Source: Girardinichthys multiradiatus (Eukaryota; Chordata; Actinopteri; Cyprinodontiformes; Goodeidae). From it: 64,000 nucleotides of DNA. Location: assembly GCF_021462225.1 (NCBI RefSeq), contig NC_061817.1:2850751-2914750 (forward strand), written 5' to 3'. Of the stretch, positions 11,315 to 21,067 are shown one piece after another. Below the pieces are notes generated by a model. The model made no database searches, was not told where the DNA came from, and saw nothing but the letters and a program-made list of their open reading frames with translations. Position 1 is the first letter of the stretch, and each line of letters opens with the position of its first letter. A program made the translations under genes and the position numbers.

Positions 11315-14139
11315 GTTCGTTCGTTCGTTCGTCGTCTTCCGCTTATCCAGGACCGGGTCGCGGGGGCAGCAGACTCAGCAGAGACGCCCAGACGTCCCTC
11401 TCTCCAGACACCTCCTCCAACTCCTCCAGGGGGAGCCCAAGGCGTTCCCAGGCCAGCCGAGAGACATAGTCCCTCCAGCGTGTCCTGGGCCGTCCCCTGG
11501 GCCTCCTCCCGGTGGGACGTGCCTGGAACACCTCCCGAGGAAGGCGTCCAGGAGGCATCCGGTATAGATGCCCGAGCCACCTCAACTGGCTCCTCTCGAT
11601 GTGGAGGAGCAGCGGCTCTACTCTGAGCTCCTCCCGGATGGCCGAGCTCCTCACCCTATCTCTAAGGGAGTGCCCGGCCACCCTACGGAGGAAGCTCATT
11701 TCAGCCGCTTGTATCCGTGATCTCGTTCTTTCGGTCATGACCCAAAGTTCATGGCCATAGGTGAGGGTAGGAACGTACACCGACCAGTAAATTGAGAACT
11801 TTGCTTTTCGGCTCAGCTCTCTCTTCACCACAATGGACCGGAACAAAGCGCCCCCATTACTGTGGCAGCCGCACCGATCCGTCTGTCAATCTCCCGCTCC
11901 ATTCTTCCCTCACTCGTGAACAAGACCCCGAGATACTTAAACTCCTCCACTTGAGGCAGGAACTCCCCTCCAACCTGAAGAGGACAAGCCACCCTTTTCC
12001 GGTCGAGTACCATGGCCTCGGACTTGGAGGAGCTGATCCTCATCCCAGCCGCTTCACACTCGGCTGCGAACCGCCACAGCGCATGCTGTAGGTCTTGGCT
12101 AGAGGGGGCCAGCAGGACCACGTCATCCGCAAAAAGAAGAGACGAAATCCACTGGTCCCCGAACCAGACCCCCTCCGGCCCTTGGCTGCGTCTAGAAATC
12201 CTGTCCATAAAAGTTATGAACAGGACCGGCGACAAAGGGCAGCCCTGCCGGAGTCCAACATGCACTGGGAACAGGTCCGACTTAGTGCCGGCAATGCGGA
12301 CCAAACTCTTGCTCCGCTCGTACAGGGACCGGATGGCCCCTAATAAAGGGCCCCCGATTCCATACTCCTGGAGCACCCCCCACAGGGCATCACGAGGGAC
12401 ACAGTCGAATGCCTTCTCCAGGTCCACAAAACACATGTGAACCGGTTGGGCAAACTCCCATGAACCCTCGAGCACCCTGTAGAGGGTATAGAGCTGGTCC
12501 AGTGTTCCACGGCTGGGACGAAAACCACACTGTTCCTCCTGAAGCCGAGGTTCGACTATCGGTCGGACTCTCCTCTCCAATACCCTGGCGTAGGCCTTAC
12601 CAGGGAGGCTGAGGAGTGTGATCCCCCTGTAGTTGGAACCCACCCTCCGGTCCCCCTTCTTATAAAGGGGGACCACCACCCCAGTCTGCCAGTCCAGAGG
12701 CACTGTCCCCGACCGCCACACAATGTTGAAGAGGCGTGTCAACCATGACAGCCCTACAACAACCAGACACTTGAGGTACTCAGGGCGGATCTCATCCACC
12801 CCCGAAGCCTTGCCACCGCGGAGCTTTTTAACCACCTCGGTGACTTCAGCCTGGGTGATGAACGAGTCCAACCCCGAGTCCCCAGCCTCTGTTTCCACCA
12901 CGGAATGCGTGATGGCAGGATTGAGGAAATCCTCGAAGTACTCCTTCCACCGCCCGATAATGTCCTCAGTCGAGGTCAGCAGTCTCCTGCCCCCACTATA
13001 AACAGTGTTGGCAAAGCACTGCTTCCCCCTCCTGAGGCGCCGGACGGTTTGCCAGAATCGCTTCGAGGCCAACCGGTAGTCCTTCTCCATGGCCTCACCG
13101 AACTCTTCCCAGGCCCGAGTTTTTGCCTCTGCCACAGCCCGGGCCGCAGCACGCTTGGCCTCACGGTACCCGTCAGCCGCCTCAGGAGTCCCACAAGCCA
13201 ACCACAGCCGATAGGACTCCTTCTTCAGCTTAACAGCATCCCTTACTGCCGGTGTCCACCACCAGGTTCTGGGATTGCCGCCACGACAGGCACCGCAGAC
13301 CTTACGGCCGCAGCTATGGGCAGCAGCATCGACAATAGATGCAGAGAACATGGTCCACTCGGACTCTATGTCTCCAACATCCCCCGGGATCTGGTCGAAG
13401 CTCTCCCGGAGGTGGGAGTTGAATACATCCCTGGCCGAGGGCTCCGCTAGGCGTTCCCAGCAGACCCTCACTATGCGCTTGGGCCTGCCAAGTCTGTCTG
13501 GCTTTCTCCTCCTCCAGCGGATCCAACTCACCACCAGGTGATGATCAGTGGACAGCTCAGCCCCTCTCTTCACCCGAGTGTCCAAAACATGTGGCCGAAT
13601 GTCTGATGATACGACAACAAAGTCGATCATCGACCTCCTGCCTAGGGTGTCTTGGTGCCAAGTGCACTGATGGACACCCTTATGTTTGAACATGGTGTTC
13701 GTTATGGACAATCCGTGACTAGCACAGAAGTCCAATAACAAAACACCACTCGGATTCAGATCGGGGAGGCCATTCCTCCCAATCACGCCTCTCCAGGTGT
13801 CACTGTCGTTCCCCATGTGGGCGTTGAAGTCCCCCAGCAGAATAATGGAGTCCCCGGGAGGGGCACTATCCAGCACCCCCGACAGGGACGCCAAGAAGGC
13901 AGGGTACTCTGCACTACCTCTCGGCCCGTAGGCTGAAATGATAGTCAGAGACCTCTCCCCAACCCGAAGGCGCAGGGATACAACCCTCTCATCCACTGGG
14001 GTAAACCCCAACACGAGACGGCTGAGCTGGGGGGCAACAAGCAAACCCACACCAGCCCGCCGCCTCTCCCCGTGGGCCACTCCAGAGTAGAAGAGAGTCC
14101 AACCCCTCTCAAGGAGATGGGTTCCAGAGCCCACGCTGT
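11315..14139 (-). mobile_element. 5'-truncated APE-type LINE (Rex1/RTE-like)
   Basis: This non-LTR retrotransposon copy is read leftward. Its 3' end at about 11315 carries a (CGAA)n-type tail (TTCGTTCGTTCG on the plus strand). The 5' end at about 14139 stops inside the endonuclease domain, compared with the sister copy at 30420-32195, which begins further upstream. Loss of the 5' end is the normal outcome of target-primed reverse transcription. I place it in the Rex1/RTE-like group of fish LINEs by familiarity, not by a tree. Confidence 0.85.
11343..14139 (-). pseudogene. LINE ORF2 endonuclease-reverse transcriptase, frameshifted
   Basis: Reading leftward, the upstream part has the AP endonuclease domain: [10 protein letters not shown], then [12 protein letters not shown] and STDHHLV, with the catalytic Asp and His residues. 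The reverse transcriptase follows: [34 protein letters not shown] and the catalytic [11 protein letters not shown]. The C-terminal part continues in another frame from about 11846 (ELSRKAKFSIYWSVYVPTLTYGHELW to the GRRPRGRPRTRW end). A two-base difference from the sister copy at about 11838-11845 explains the frame change. The N-terminal start of the endonuclease is missing through truncation. Apart from this lesion the frame is open for about 770 codons, so it is a young insertion. Confidence 0.85.
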
Positions 14140-14660
14140 ACTTACATATATTTGTGAGGATCATCTACAGAGATCATGTCTGACCAATAGTGTTGTGCGG
14201 ATACATGTTCAAATAAAACCATTCTTGAGTGAAGTTAACATTTTTGAAAACCTTGAACTTAACAATGCTGTTCTTTAAGTGAGGAATCTGGAGAGAACTT
14301 AGCTAATCTTGATGAAATTTAAGGGCAGTCTGTTTGAGGTTGCACTTTTCAGATTTGTTGCTATGTCAACTTTTAGTATGAAGCTGCACAAACGTTTATA
14401 CCACAAACACATTGGGGTGCTGTGTCTCTATCTTAGCAACAACTTAGCTGATGACTCACATGCAGTGTCGGGAACAGCTGATGATGGAACATAAGTGGTT
14501 GCCAAAATAACACTGGTGAACTCTCTGGGTAAATGATTTAGACAAAAATGTACTGTTAACAGTTCAATATACGGGCTGCAGAGATGACACTTCACAGTAA
14601 CATGACCTGGAATTACATCATCTGTTGTTGATAAACCCTGCTAATCCACCTCCTTAAATT
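14140..14660. other. No gene seen; Polinton left flank
   Basis: Non-coding sequence between the LINE 5' junction and the Polinton target duplication. Short frames here show no protein features. Confidence 0.6.
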
Positions 14661-14666
14661 CACAGC
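14661..14666. repeat. Polinton target-site duplication, left (CACAGC)
   Basis: Identical to 30368-30373, directly outside the inverted repeats. Six base pairs is the characteristic target duplication of Polinton/Maverick integration. Confidence 0.93.
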
Positions 14667-14899
14667 AGAGAATTTAAGTACACCCTTTCATCAAACTTTT
14701 TGACAGGTGGGTGGGACTTCCGGTGAGGGCGGGATTTCCGGTGGGCGCCATATGGGCGCCATGTGGTTGCCATGTGGGCAGGAGGTCACGTGGTCAAGCA
14801 GGTGGTGTGTCCAAGGGGGGCGTAACAGTGGATGCTGATTGGTTGTCGTCATTAGGGGCAATACCTTAAATGAGTCAATTAAAACACAGGGGTGTGTTT
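14667..14899 (+). repeat. Polinton left terminal inverted repeat
   Basis: Starts AGAGAATTTAAGTACACCC and pairs with 30136-30367. Differences are six substitutions and one extra G in a G run near 14815. It contains paired GGGACTTCCGGTGAGGG-like blocks and GGGCGCCATxTGG repeats, possible binding sites for terminal protein or integrase (inference). Confidence 0.95.
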
Positions 14900-14901
14900 G
14901 T

Positions 14902-14910
14902 TATAAATAG
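14902..14910 (+). promoter_or_regulatory. Possible TATA box for first Polinton gene
   Basis: TATAAATAG lies immediately inside the left inverted repeat, about 205 bp before the ATG at 15115. It is the only strong TATA-like sequence in that interval. The downstream start site is not identified. Confidence 0.35.
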
Positions 14911-15114
14911 AACAAGACAAATATGGTATTATCGGAAACTGTTTGGCATCAGCACCAATTAAAAATAGAGGGGGTGTGTTTGTAAGCATCGTTAAACCTT
15001 GAATAACCCAATGAAAACAATAGGGCGTGCCTTAGTGTTTACTTTAAATACAGAGATAAAACTCTGCACTTTACATGCAGCATTCGTTGGAAAAAAAAGA
15101 ACACCCGTTCAACA

Positions 15115-16068
15115 ATGGCTAGAGTTAAGAGAGTTTATCGTCAAGCGGAGGAGAAACGCAATGCGTGCCAAGAAGATGATGATGAACAAGCAACTGCATC
15201 ATATACTTCCTCAACGGAGATACCTATCGGAATTCCCGTCGTGACATACTCTACCGATGATGAGGATCCAACATCAACTTCAACAACCATGGTTGAAAAT
15301 CAGACCTCGGTTCGGCCAAGAGGTATGTCAGTTCTGTGCGAAACCCCAGTGACCGTCTACCAGTATTCATCCCGTGAATTGAATGCTCCTAAGAAATCAA
15401 CATACTACATCTGCAGGGTACAAAGACCCCCGTTCAAGACTCTGCAGGAAGAATGGTCTTTGGAGCCATATGGCCTGGTTGGCAGCTGGGGTTATATTTT
15501 CATGTATGAAATAGGAGAGCTTTGCCTGTATCAATTGGATCAAGATGAGGTATTTAATGGATCACTGGCTCTGTGTACACTCACCCACAGCGACTGGGCT
15601 GTGTTAAAGCTTGCAATCCCGCACCTTAATGATAGCCCTGAAACAGTCTCAAGGCAGGAGAGGGAGGAAGAAGAAGAAGAAGAAAATGAACTGTCTCCTC
15701 GACCTGTAAAACGGGCGAGAATGTTTCATATACCATCCGATGTTGAAATAGCTGAGAGAGAACCTCTCTTTAGCGCAGTGTGGGGGTCAAAAACCACAGC
15801 AAATGGCCGCTGGTCTTTTCGGGCAAGCAGACGCAGGAACAACCGGACGAGTCCCTCAGATCTGTTTGTGTTGGAGGCTTTCAATCAAGACTGCGGCGTA
15901 TTCAAGACAATGCTGGCTCTGCCGTTTGAAGCTTGGGCAGAGAAGATGAGTGAAATTGGACATCGTCTTTCCGACCTTTTCCAAAAGTCACGAAGTTGGA
16001 TCGATGTCATGTCAGTGAAAAAAACGCTGACGTTTCCTGTTTTACGTTTAGAACGAACCCTCTTCTGA
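15115..16068 (+). CDS. Unknown Polinton protein 1
   Basis: A 317-residue frame starting in a good context (AACAATGGCT) about 215 bp inside the left repeat. I do not recognise a family. The N-terminus is basic (MARVKRVYRQ) and then low in complexity with acid/Thr-rich stretches. Residues about 75-165 look globular, with many aromatic residues around YYICRVQRPPFKTLQEEW and GSWGYIFMYEIG. A run of seven Glu at about 183-189 precedes PRPVKRARMF, a plausible nuclear localisation signal. The C-terminal third has basic (RASRRRNNR) and hydrophobic segments. No frameshift is evident. Its place at the left terminus next to unknown protein 2 suggests an accessory or regulatory role, which is only inference. 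Confidence 0.7.
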   Translation: MARVKRVYRQAEEKRNACQEDDDEQATASYTSSTEIPIGIPVVTYSTDDEDPTSTSTTMVENQTSVRPRGMSVLCETPVTVYQYSSRELNAPKKSTYYICRVQRPPFKTLQEEWSLEPYGLVGSWGYIFMYEIGELCLYQLDQDEVFNGSLALCTLTHSDWAVLKLAIPHLNDSPETVSRQEREEEEEEENELSPRPVKRARMFHIPSDVEIAEREPLFSAVWGSKTTANGRWSFRASRRRNNRTSPSDLFVLEAFNQDCGVFKTMLALPFEAWAEKMSEIGHRLSDLFQKSRSWIDVMSVKKTLTFPVLRLERTLF

Positions 16069-16088
16069 GGTCACGCCCCTTCCTATGA

Positions 16089-16096
16089 TATATATA
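16089..16096 (+). promoter_or_regulatory. TATA box of unknown protein 2 gene
   Basis: TATATATA lies 50 bp upstream of the ATG at 16139, with CAC and ACAG initiator-like sequence about 30 bp downstream. It overlaps the more upstream possible ATG at 16085, which is one reason to prefer the start at 16139. Confidence 0.5.
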
Positions 16097-16138
16097 CGGG
16101 GGGATAACTGCAAGCTCACAGACACTGAGAATCGTATC

Positions 16139-16978
16139 ATGAGAATGAGTGGACCGACACCATACAGGGATCTCTACAACCACCGAGCAGAGATCCACTT
16201 CTCTCCTGAGCACGATGAAAGCTTCAACATTGGACCATATCATCCGCCTTCCCCTGACCTCTTCTCACCATCCACCTCAACATCCTCATTCTCAGAGAAC
16301 CACTACAGTCCTGCATCACCTACAGGATACAACATGAAATATCTACCGCTTTCTCCAGACCTCTGCTCACCATCACCGCTATTCATGGCTGAGTCTGTAG
16401 ACGCGAATGTCCTGCCTGAAGACATGAAGGTGGTCGTGGAGGAGGAGGTAGCCACCGGCTACTCACCCTCTACCGAAGCCCCTACACAAACCCTGGAACC
16501 GATGGAGGACCCTCAGCCTTCAGCAGAGGATGAGAGTAACCAGGAGGACGAAATTGACGGTTGGTTCTCAACCACCCTCATCAATACGGTGAAAACAGCG
16601 ATACTTCATTTATTCAACATAACCTCTTTGAACTATCTCAGAGAAACCTGCTATGGATGTATAACGAACCACCCAAGCCAGCGTCAACACCATTGCCTGG
16701 AGGTACTGGGGGAGGATTATTACCAAGTCAACTTTCAACGCATCGTACGACGACTCGTAACCCCCAAACTCATTCCTGCTATTCAGAATCTTCTGGTACT
16801 TCGAAGCATACAAGCGGATGACTTCAGAGTGAAGACGATTGCCAAGACGGTTTTATATGAACTGAAATCGGTACAAGGCATCCACAGTGCAATAGCGCAC
16901 GTTTATGATCGCATGGTCGATGAGAAACATCTCAAACAACTTAACTCTGTTTCAGAGTGCTATGGACTGACAAACTGA
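16139..16978 (+). CDS. Unknown Polinton protein 2 with C-terminal Cys/His motif
   Basis: An in-frame ATG exists at 16085, but it precedes the TATA sequence at 16089, so 16139 (or 16145) is the likelier start, giving about 279 residues. The N-terminal 140 residues are Ser/Pro/Tyr-rich with repeated SPDLxSPS motifs and then strongly acidic, so probably disordered. The C-terminal half looks folded. It begins near WFSTTLINTVKTAILHLF and contains CYGCITNHPSQRQHHCL, in which CxxC, two His and a further Cys could bind a metal. Helical segments follow (RIVRRLVTPKLIPAIQNLL). I associate this NHPSQ/DHPSQ-type motif with other fish Polinton frames from memory, but know no function. No lesion is seen. 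Confidence 0.7.
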   Translation: MRMSGPTPYRDLYNHRAEIHFSPEHDESFNIGPYHPPSPDLFSPSTSTSSFSENHYSPASPTGYNMKYLPLSPDLCSPSPLFMAESVDANVLPEDMKVVVEEEVATGYSPSTEAPTQTLEPMEDPQPSAEDESNQEDEIDGWFSTTLINTVKTAILHLFNITSLNYLRETCYGCITNHPSQRQHHCLEVLGEDYYQVNFQRIVRRLVTPKLIPAIQNLLVLRSIQADDFRVKTIAKTVLYELKSVQGIHSAIAHVYDRMVDEKHLKQLNSVSECYGLTN

Positions 16979-17304
16979 TCTCACATGTTTGATGACTTGT
17001 TGTATCATTTTTTTTTTTTAGTATTCCAGTACTTTAGTTAATCTGCATTATATGATTTTTCTTCTTTTTTCTTTTTACTATTAAATACAATTAAAGTAGG
17101 AACATAGTAACCTTTCCCGAAAGTGTTGTTTAAAAAGCTAGTAGTGTTTGAATTCATCTGCATTTTATCTGATTTTGTTTTCTGGTTGTTTTTTGTTTAT
17201 ATTAAATACAAAAATAAAATAAAAAAAATAAGGATAAATCTACCCTCCTGAGTGTTTTTTCTCATTATTTAACAAGTAATCGGCAGAGTGAGCGTAAGGC
17301 AGAG
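16979..17304. other. Polinton intergenic region, no gene
   Basis: Very T-rich spacer with AATAAA-like signals (AAATAAAATAAAAAAAATAAG at about 17211-17231), probably the 3' end of the upstream transcript and the promoter area of the integrase gene. Confidence 0.6.
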
Positions 17305-18392
17305 ATGGCAGGAAGACGGCTGATGAAGAAAGTATATTATAGCCCTTCAAATCCGGGAAGTTTTGGGGGTGTAGATAGGCTGAGGAGGGTTATGCAAGAT
17401 GAAACGGGAAAGAAGGTTGCGGTTGAAAAAGTTAAAGATTTTTTATCAGGAGAAGATACCTATACTCTACATAAACCTGCAAGAATAAAGTTCCCGAGAA
17501 ACAGAGTTTTTGTCACCAGACCATTGAGGCAGTTCCAGGCTGATCTCTGTGACATGCAAGCTCTGGCCATGGAAAATGATGGTTATAATTATTTATTAAC
17601 AGTCATTGACATCTTTTCAAAAAGGGCGTATGTACGAGTTTTGAAGAGGAAAACAGCCGCTGAGGTGGTAAAGGCATTTGAATCAGTTTTTACAGAAAGT
17701 CAGATCCCCAAAAAACTTCAGACTGATGCCGGTAAAGAATTTTTTAACAAGAAATTTAAAGTTTTAATGGAGAAACACGGTATTGAACATTTTGCCACAG
17801 CGAGTGAAGCAAAAGCTTCAGTGGTCGAGAGATTTAACCGCACATTAAAAACAAGGATGTGGAGATATTTTACAGCTAACAATACCCGGCGGTACGTCGA
17901 TGTACTGCAAAACCTAGCTAGAAGCTACAACCATTCCTACCACTCCAGCATTAAAATGAGCCCTATGGAAGTGACCCCAGAAAATGCCTTTCAAGTGTTT
18001 CAGAATCTGTATGATGTCAAGTCCAACAGATATTGCAAGGACTCAGTGACAACGTTTAAACAAGGGGATCTTGTCAGAATATCCAAGGTCCGTGGAGTGT
18101 TTGACAAAAATACGAACAGAGTTTTACGGATGAAGTGTTTACAGTGTATGACCGGATACCCCGATCTCCTCCTGTATACAAACTCAAAGATTTGGATGGA
18201 GAACCTATCGAGGGTTCCTTTTACGCTGAGGAACTTCAAAAAGTAAAAATATTTAACGACAAGATGTATCAAGTGGAAAAAATATTAAAACGACGTACGG
18301 TCAAGGGAGTCAAACAGGTTTTTGTAAGCTGGAAAAACTGGCCTGAGAAATTCAACAGTTGGATCAAGTTTGATGAACTTCGAAACGTATAA
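17305..18392 (+). pseudogene. INT: Polinton integrase (rve core plus chromodomain), frameshifted
   Basis: This is the retroviral-type integrase that inserts the linear Polinton DNA. From the ATG at 17305 the first frame covers 313 codons: an N-terminal helical region, then the rve core with catalytic D80 (QADLCDM), D141 (LQTDAGKEFF) and E175 (ASVVERFNRTLK), and the start of the SH3-like C-terminal part (GDLVRISKVRG). The frame changes at about 18110-18128. The second frame (about 18129-18392) carries the rest of that domain and a chromodomain (YQVEKILKRR, then FVSWKNWPEKFNSWI). A one-base indel separates them, so as it stands the product lacks the chromodomain that would target chromatin. All three catalytic residues are retained. 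The first frame continues to 18246 as non-homologous residues. Confidence 0.9.
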
Positions 18393-18394
18393 AA
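18388..18394 (+). promoter_or_regulatory. TATA box of minor capsid gene
   Basis: TATAAAA overlaps the last codons of the chromodomain, with TGCACTAAACC initiator-like sequence about 20 bp downstream and the next ATG at 18431. This matches compact, virus-like late promoters. Confidence 0.5.
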
Positions 18395-18430
18395 AAGGTT
18401 TGCACTAAACCTCACAGTTGACACAGCATC

Positions 18431-19204
18431 ATGAACCGTCAGGTAGAGGATGATGGCTTTTACGTTACTCTTCCATCTAATGCTAGCATGGAAGTGTTTA
18501 AAAATAATACCAGTTCAAGTTTCCGTGTAAATTTAGCTCAACATATTGATTTAGAAGGCCAATGGATGGTTGCATTAGCCGAGATTTCATACCCTCATAC
18601 ATGGCATAATTTACCGGATTATGATGCCTACTTTGAATGGAGGAAGGTTGGTGATGTGGAGATCAATACGCAAAGGATCAGAAGTGGCTACTATAACAGC
18701 GTTATTCAACTCGAGACAGAGATGGAAATGTTTTTCAAAAAATTGAAATCGGGTTTACGCATTAAATTCAGCAAAGTTCAAAAGAGATTTGCATTTCAAG
18801 CAAATAGTCCGTATGAAATACGCTTCTTCAGCACTCTAGCTTATATGATGGGCGTGAAACCAGGGGAATGGATTCATGTTTCTGAACCAAAACTGGCTCC
18901 TTTTCCGGCGGATATAAAGGCTGGTTTCTATCACCTATACTGTTACAGCGACGTGGTCAGCCCTCAAATAGTAGGCGACACTTTTGCACCTTTACTGCGG
19001 ACCGTCAAAGTACAAGGCACATTCAGTGATATGATTACTCAGACGTTTAACCCCGCCCACTACCTTCCAGTCTCCAGAAGACATATTGAAAATATCAATA
19101 TAGAAATTAAATCGGACCAAAACGTTCCTGTAAATTTCGTCTATGGAAAGACCGTCATAAGACTACACTTTAGACCGGTGATATCACAACGTAGCCTGAG
19201 ATAA
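18431..19204 (+). CDS. Polinton minor capsid protein (penton-like)
   Basis: 257 residues, no lesion. The opening, with GFYVTLPSNASMEVFKNN and then SSFRVNLAQHIDLEGQWMVALAEISYP, is the signature of the Polinton minor capsid protein, thought to form a single jelly-roll that fills the vertices like a penton. The later AYMMGV, GFYHLYCYSDVVSPQIVGD and PVNFVYGKTVIRLHFRP stretches are beta-rich. The gene follows the integrase and precedes the pX-like, major capsid and protease genes, the usual morphogenesis block. Its own TATA box at 18388 suggests separate transcription. Assignment rests on pattern recognition, with no alignment run. Confidence 0.85.
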   Translation: MNRQVEDDGFYVTLPSNASMEVFKNNTSSSFRVNLAQHIDLEGQWMVALAEISYPHTWHNLPDYDAYFEWRKVGDVEINTQRIRSGYYNSVIQLETEMEMFFKKLKSGLRIKFSKVQKRFAFQANSPYEIRFFSTLAYMMGVKPGEWIHVSEPKLAPFPADIKAGFYHLYCYSDVVSPQIVGDTFAPLLRTVKVQGTFSDMITQTFNPAHYLPVSRRHIENINIEIKSDQNVPVNFVYGKTVIRLHFRPVISQRSLR

Positions 19205-19236
19205 ATTTTATTTGTATAAACTATTCCAGAGATATG

Positions 19237-19243
19237 TATATAA
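19237..19243 (+). promoter_or_regulatory. TATA box before pX-like / capsid genes
   Basis: TATATAA lies 33 bp after the minor capsid stop codon and about 74 bp before the ATG at 19317. It probably drives the pX-like and overlapping major capsid genes. Confidence 0.45.
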
Positions 19244-19316
19244 CCTCTAAGATTGATTGGTTATCATTCATATTACGCTGGTCATTCAACACTGCATCAA
19301 GCAGGCAAGAGAGAAC

Positions 19317-19760
19317 ATGGCACAGCTAAGTCTGAGACATGATCCAAATCGCTTTGTAAATTACTATGTAAGTCAATCAGGCGGTAATCTGTCAGGGTTT
19401 TATGGGGCCCCGGTCATGTACGGACGCGGAATTGGATCATTATTTTCAAAATTATTCCGCTTCGTATCCCCTCTGGTTAAAAAAGGATTTGCAAATGCAA
19501 AACCCCATCTTAAAACGGCTGCATCAAATATCGCTTCGGATGTCATCGGTAGAGCCGTGAGTAAAATGAGTGGTTCTACACACACCGACGGTCAAGAAGG
19601 TTCAGGAATTATGGTTTTATCCAAAAGACCCAGAACAAGACCCCCTGGTGATCGTTTAAGGACGGTTAAAAAACAACGACAAACGCGAAAAAGGAGATCA
19701 GTCGCAGCTGACAAACGAAGAGGAAGGAAGTCATCCGCAAGTTTTGATATATTTAAATAA
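19317..19760 (+). CDS. Basic pX/pVI-like virion protein
   Basis: About 147 residues from the ATG at 19317 (ACATGGCACAG). An upstream in-frame ATG at 19257 is too close to the TATA box at 19237 to be favoured. The N-terminal half has GGNLSGFYGAP and GRGIGSLFSKLFRFVSPLVKKG, an amphipathic glycine-containing helix as in adenovirus pVI/pX-like proteins of Polintons. The C-terminal half is extremely basic (VKKQRQTRKRRSVAADKRRGRKSS is typical), fitting DNA condensation or membrane disruption after protease cleavage. The stop codon overlaps the next ATG as TAATG at 19758-19762, so translation of the capsid protein may be coupled. No lesion is visible. Confidence 0.8.
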   Translation: MAQLSLRHDPNRFVNYYVSQSGGNLSGFYGAPVMYGRGIGSLFSKLFRFVSPLVKKGFANAKPHLKTAASNIASDVIGRAVSKMSGSTHTDGQEGSGIMVLSKRPRTRPPGDRLRTVKKQRQTRKRRSVAADKRRGRKSSASFDIFK

Positions 19761-21056
19761 TGGCTCTTTTACATAACAAATCATCAGAGTGCACGCTGGC
19801 AGAGTTGGACTTATTTTCTGCCCCGATGACGCAGCTATCGATCGAAGATAAAATTTACACCGAGATCCAGCCTTTATCAGCAATCACTGATGGAGGTTTT
19901 CATTCCGGGAGACGGAGAAAAGTATCTGGATCTCAACGATACGCTGTTGCATCTCAGAGTGAAAATTACTAACGAGAATGGAACAAACCTGCCAGATGAT
20001 GCACCTGTAGGGCTCATCAACTACCCGTTAAACACCATCTTCAGTCAGTGTGACGTCACTCTCGGAGATCGAATGATTTCACAATCCAGCGCTACACATC
20101 CATATAGAGCCATGATTGAGACATTGTTAAACTTTTCTGAGGATTCTTTAAAAACCCAGTTTAGCTCCGGTCTTTTTTATAAAGACACTGCAGGTGCTCT
20201 GAACTCTATTGTTACAACTAACGGCCCTAACCAAGGTCTTAACAGCAGAGCAGGCTTTACGGCAAATTCCAGGGAGGTACATCTCCTAGGCCCCCTGCAT
20301 GCAGACATATTTTTCTGCGAGAGACTTCTTTTAAACTCTGTTGACCTTAAAATTAAACTTACAAGAGCCAACGATGCCTTTTGTCTCATGGCCGCAAGAG
20401 ACTCCACTTACAAACTCAGGATATTAGGAGCATCTCTTTTTATCAAAAAAGTTACTGTCTCTCCAGCTGTACGACTGGGGCACGCTTCAGCTTTAATGAA
20501 AGCAAATGCTCTGTATCCACTTTCACGTGTGAATGTAAAAACATATTCCATCCCTGAAAATTCAAGGGTATGCAACCAAGAGAATCTTTTCTTAGGCATC
20601 TTTCCCAAGTATGTGGTGATTGCGTTACTGGATCATGACGCTTTTACAGGAACACGCAATCTCAATCCGTTTGACTTTAATCATTTTGATATGGAATATT
20701 TAGCTTTGTGTAAGGATGGCAGACAAATTCCTGCTAAAGCCTTCCAGCCAAATTTTAACCAAGGTCATTCAGTGAGAGAGTATTACAACTTGTTTACGGC
20801 TACAGGACGACATCTAAAAGATCTTCCACTGAGTATAACACGTCAGGAATTTAATCAAGGATACTCTCTATTCACATTTAATCTTAACCCGGGTGAGGAC
20901 ACAGATGCTCTATCTCCAGTTTCCAGTGGGAATTTAAGATTGGAAATGCGCTTCAGAAACCCGTTGCCTCATACCACCACGCTGATCATCTACGCTTGTT
21001 ATGATTCTATTTTAGAGATTGATTCAAAGAGGCGTGTGCTGGTGGATTATTATTAA
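19760..21056 (+). pseudogene. MCP: Polinton major capsid protein, frameshifted near its N-terminus
   Basis: The N-terminal frame from the ATG at 19760 encodes the hallmark SECTLAELDLFSAPMTQLSIE and ITDGG. At about 19888-19893 the frame shifts. The remaining 389 codons (19890-21056) continue with EVFIPGDGEKYLDLNDTLLHLRVKI, the same order seen in other Polinton major capsid proteins, which share the double jelly-roll fold. Further capsid-like features are NTIFSQCDVTLGDRMIS, HPYRAMIETLL and a C-terminal TLIIYACYDS. The downstream frame contains most of both jelly-rolls, so only one small indel separates this from an open gene. As it stands, a full-length coat protein cannot be made. It begins in a TAATG overlap with the pX-like gene and ends 11 bp before the protease ATG. 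Confidence 0.9.
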
Positions 21057-21067
21057 TCTAATCAGGC

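Noticed and set aside
12012..13541. Plus-strand frames of up to 181 codons over the left LINE
   Set aside because: They are opposite-strand shadows of the LINE endonuclease-reverse transcriptase frame, caused by its GC-rich codons.
14999..15244. 81-codon frame at the Polinton left end
   Set aside because: It overlaps the start of the longer frame at 15115, has no TATA support of its own and no recognisable features.
17305..18392. Integrase as part of an LTR retrotransposon
   Set aside because: No LTRs, reverse transcriptase or gag are nearby; the integrase lies inside the Polinton repeats with capsid and polymerase genes.
18100..19895. Programmed ribosomal frameshifting in integrase or major capsid gene
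   Set aside because: No clear slippery heptamer with a downstream structure could be identified, and other lesions in the copy favour ordinary decay.
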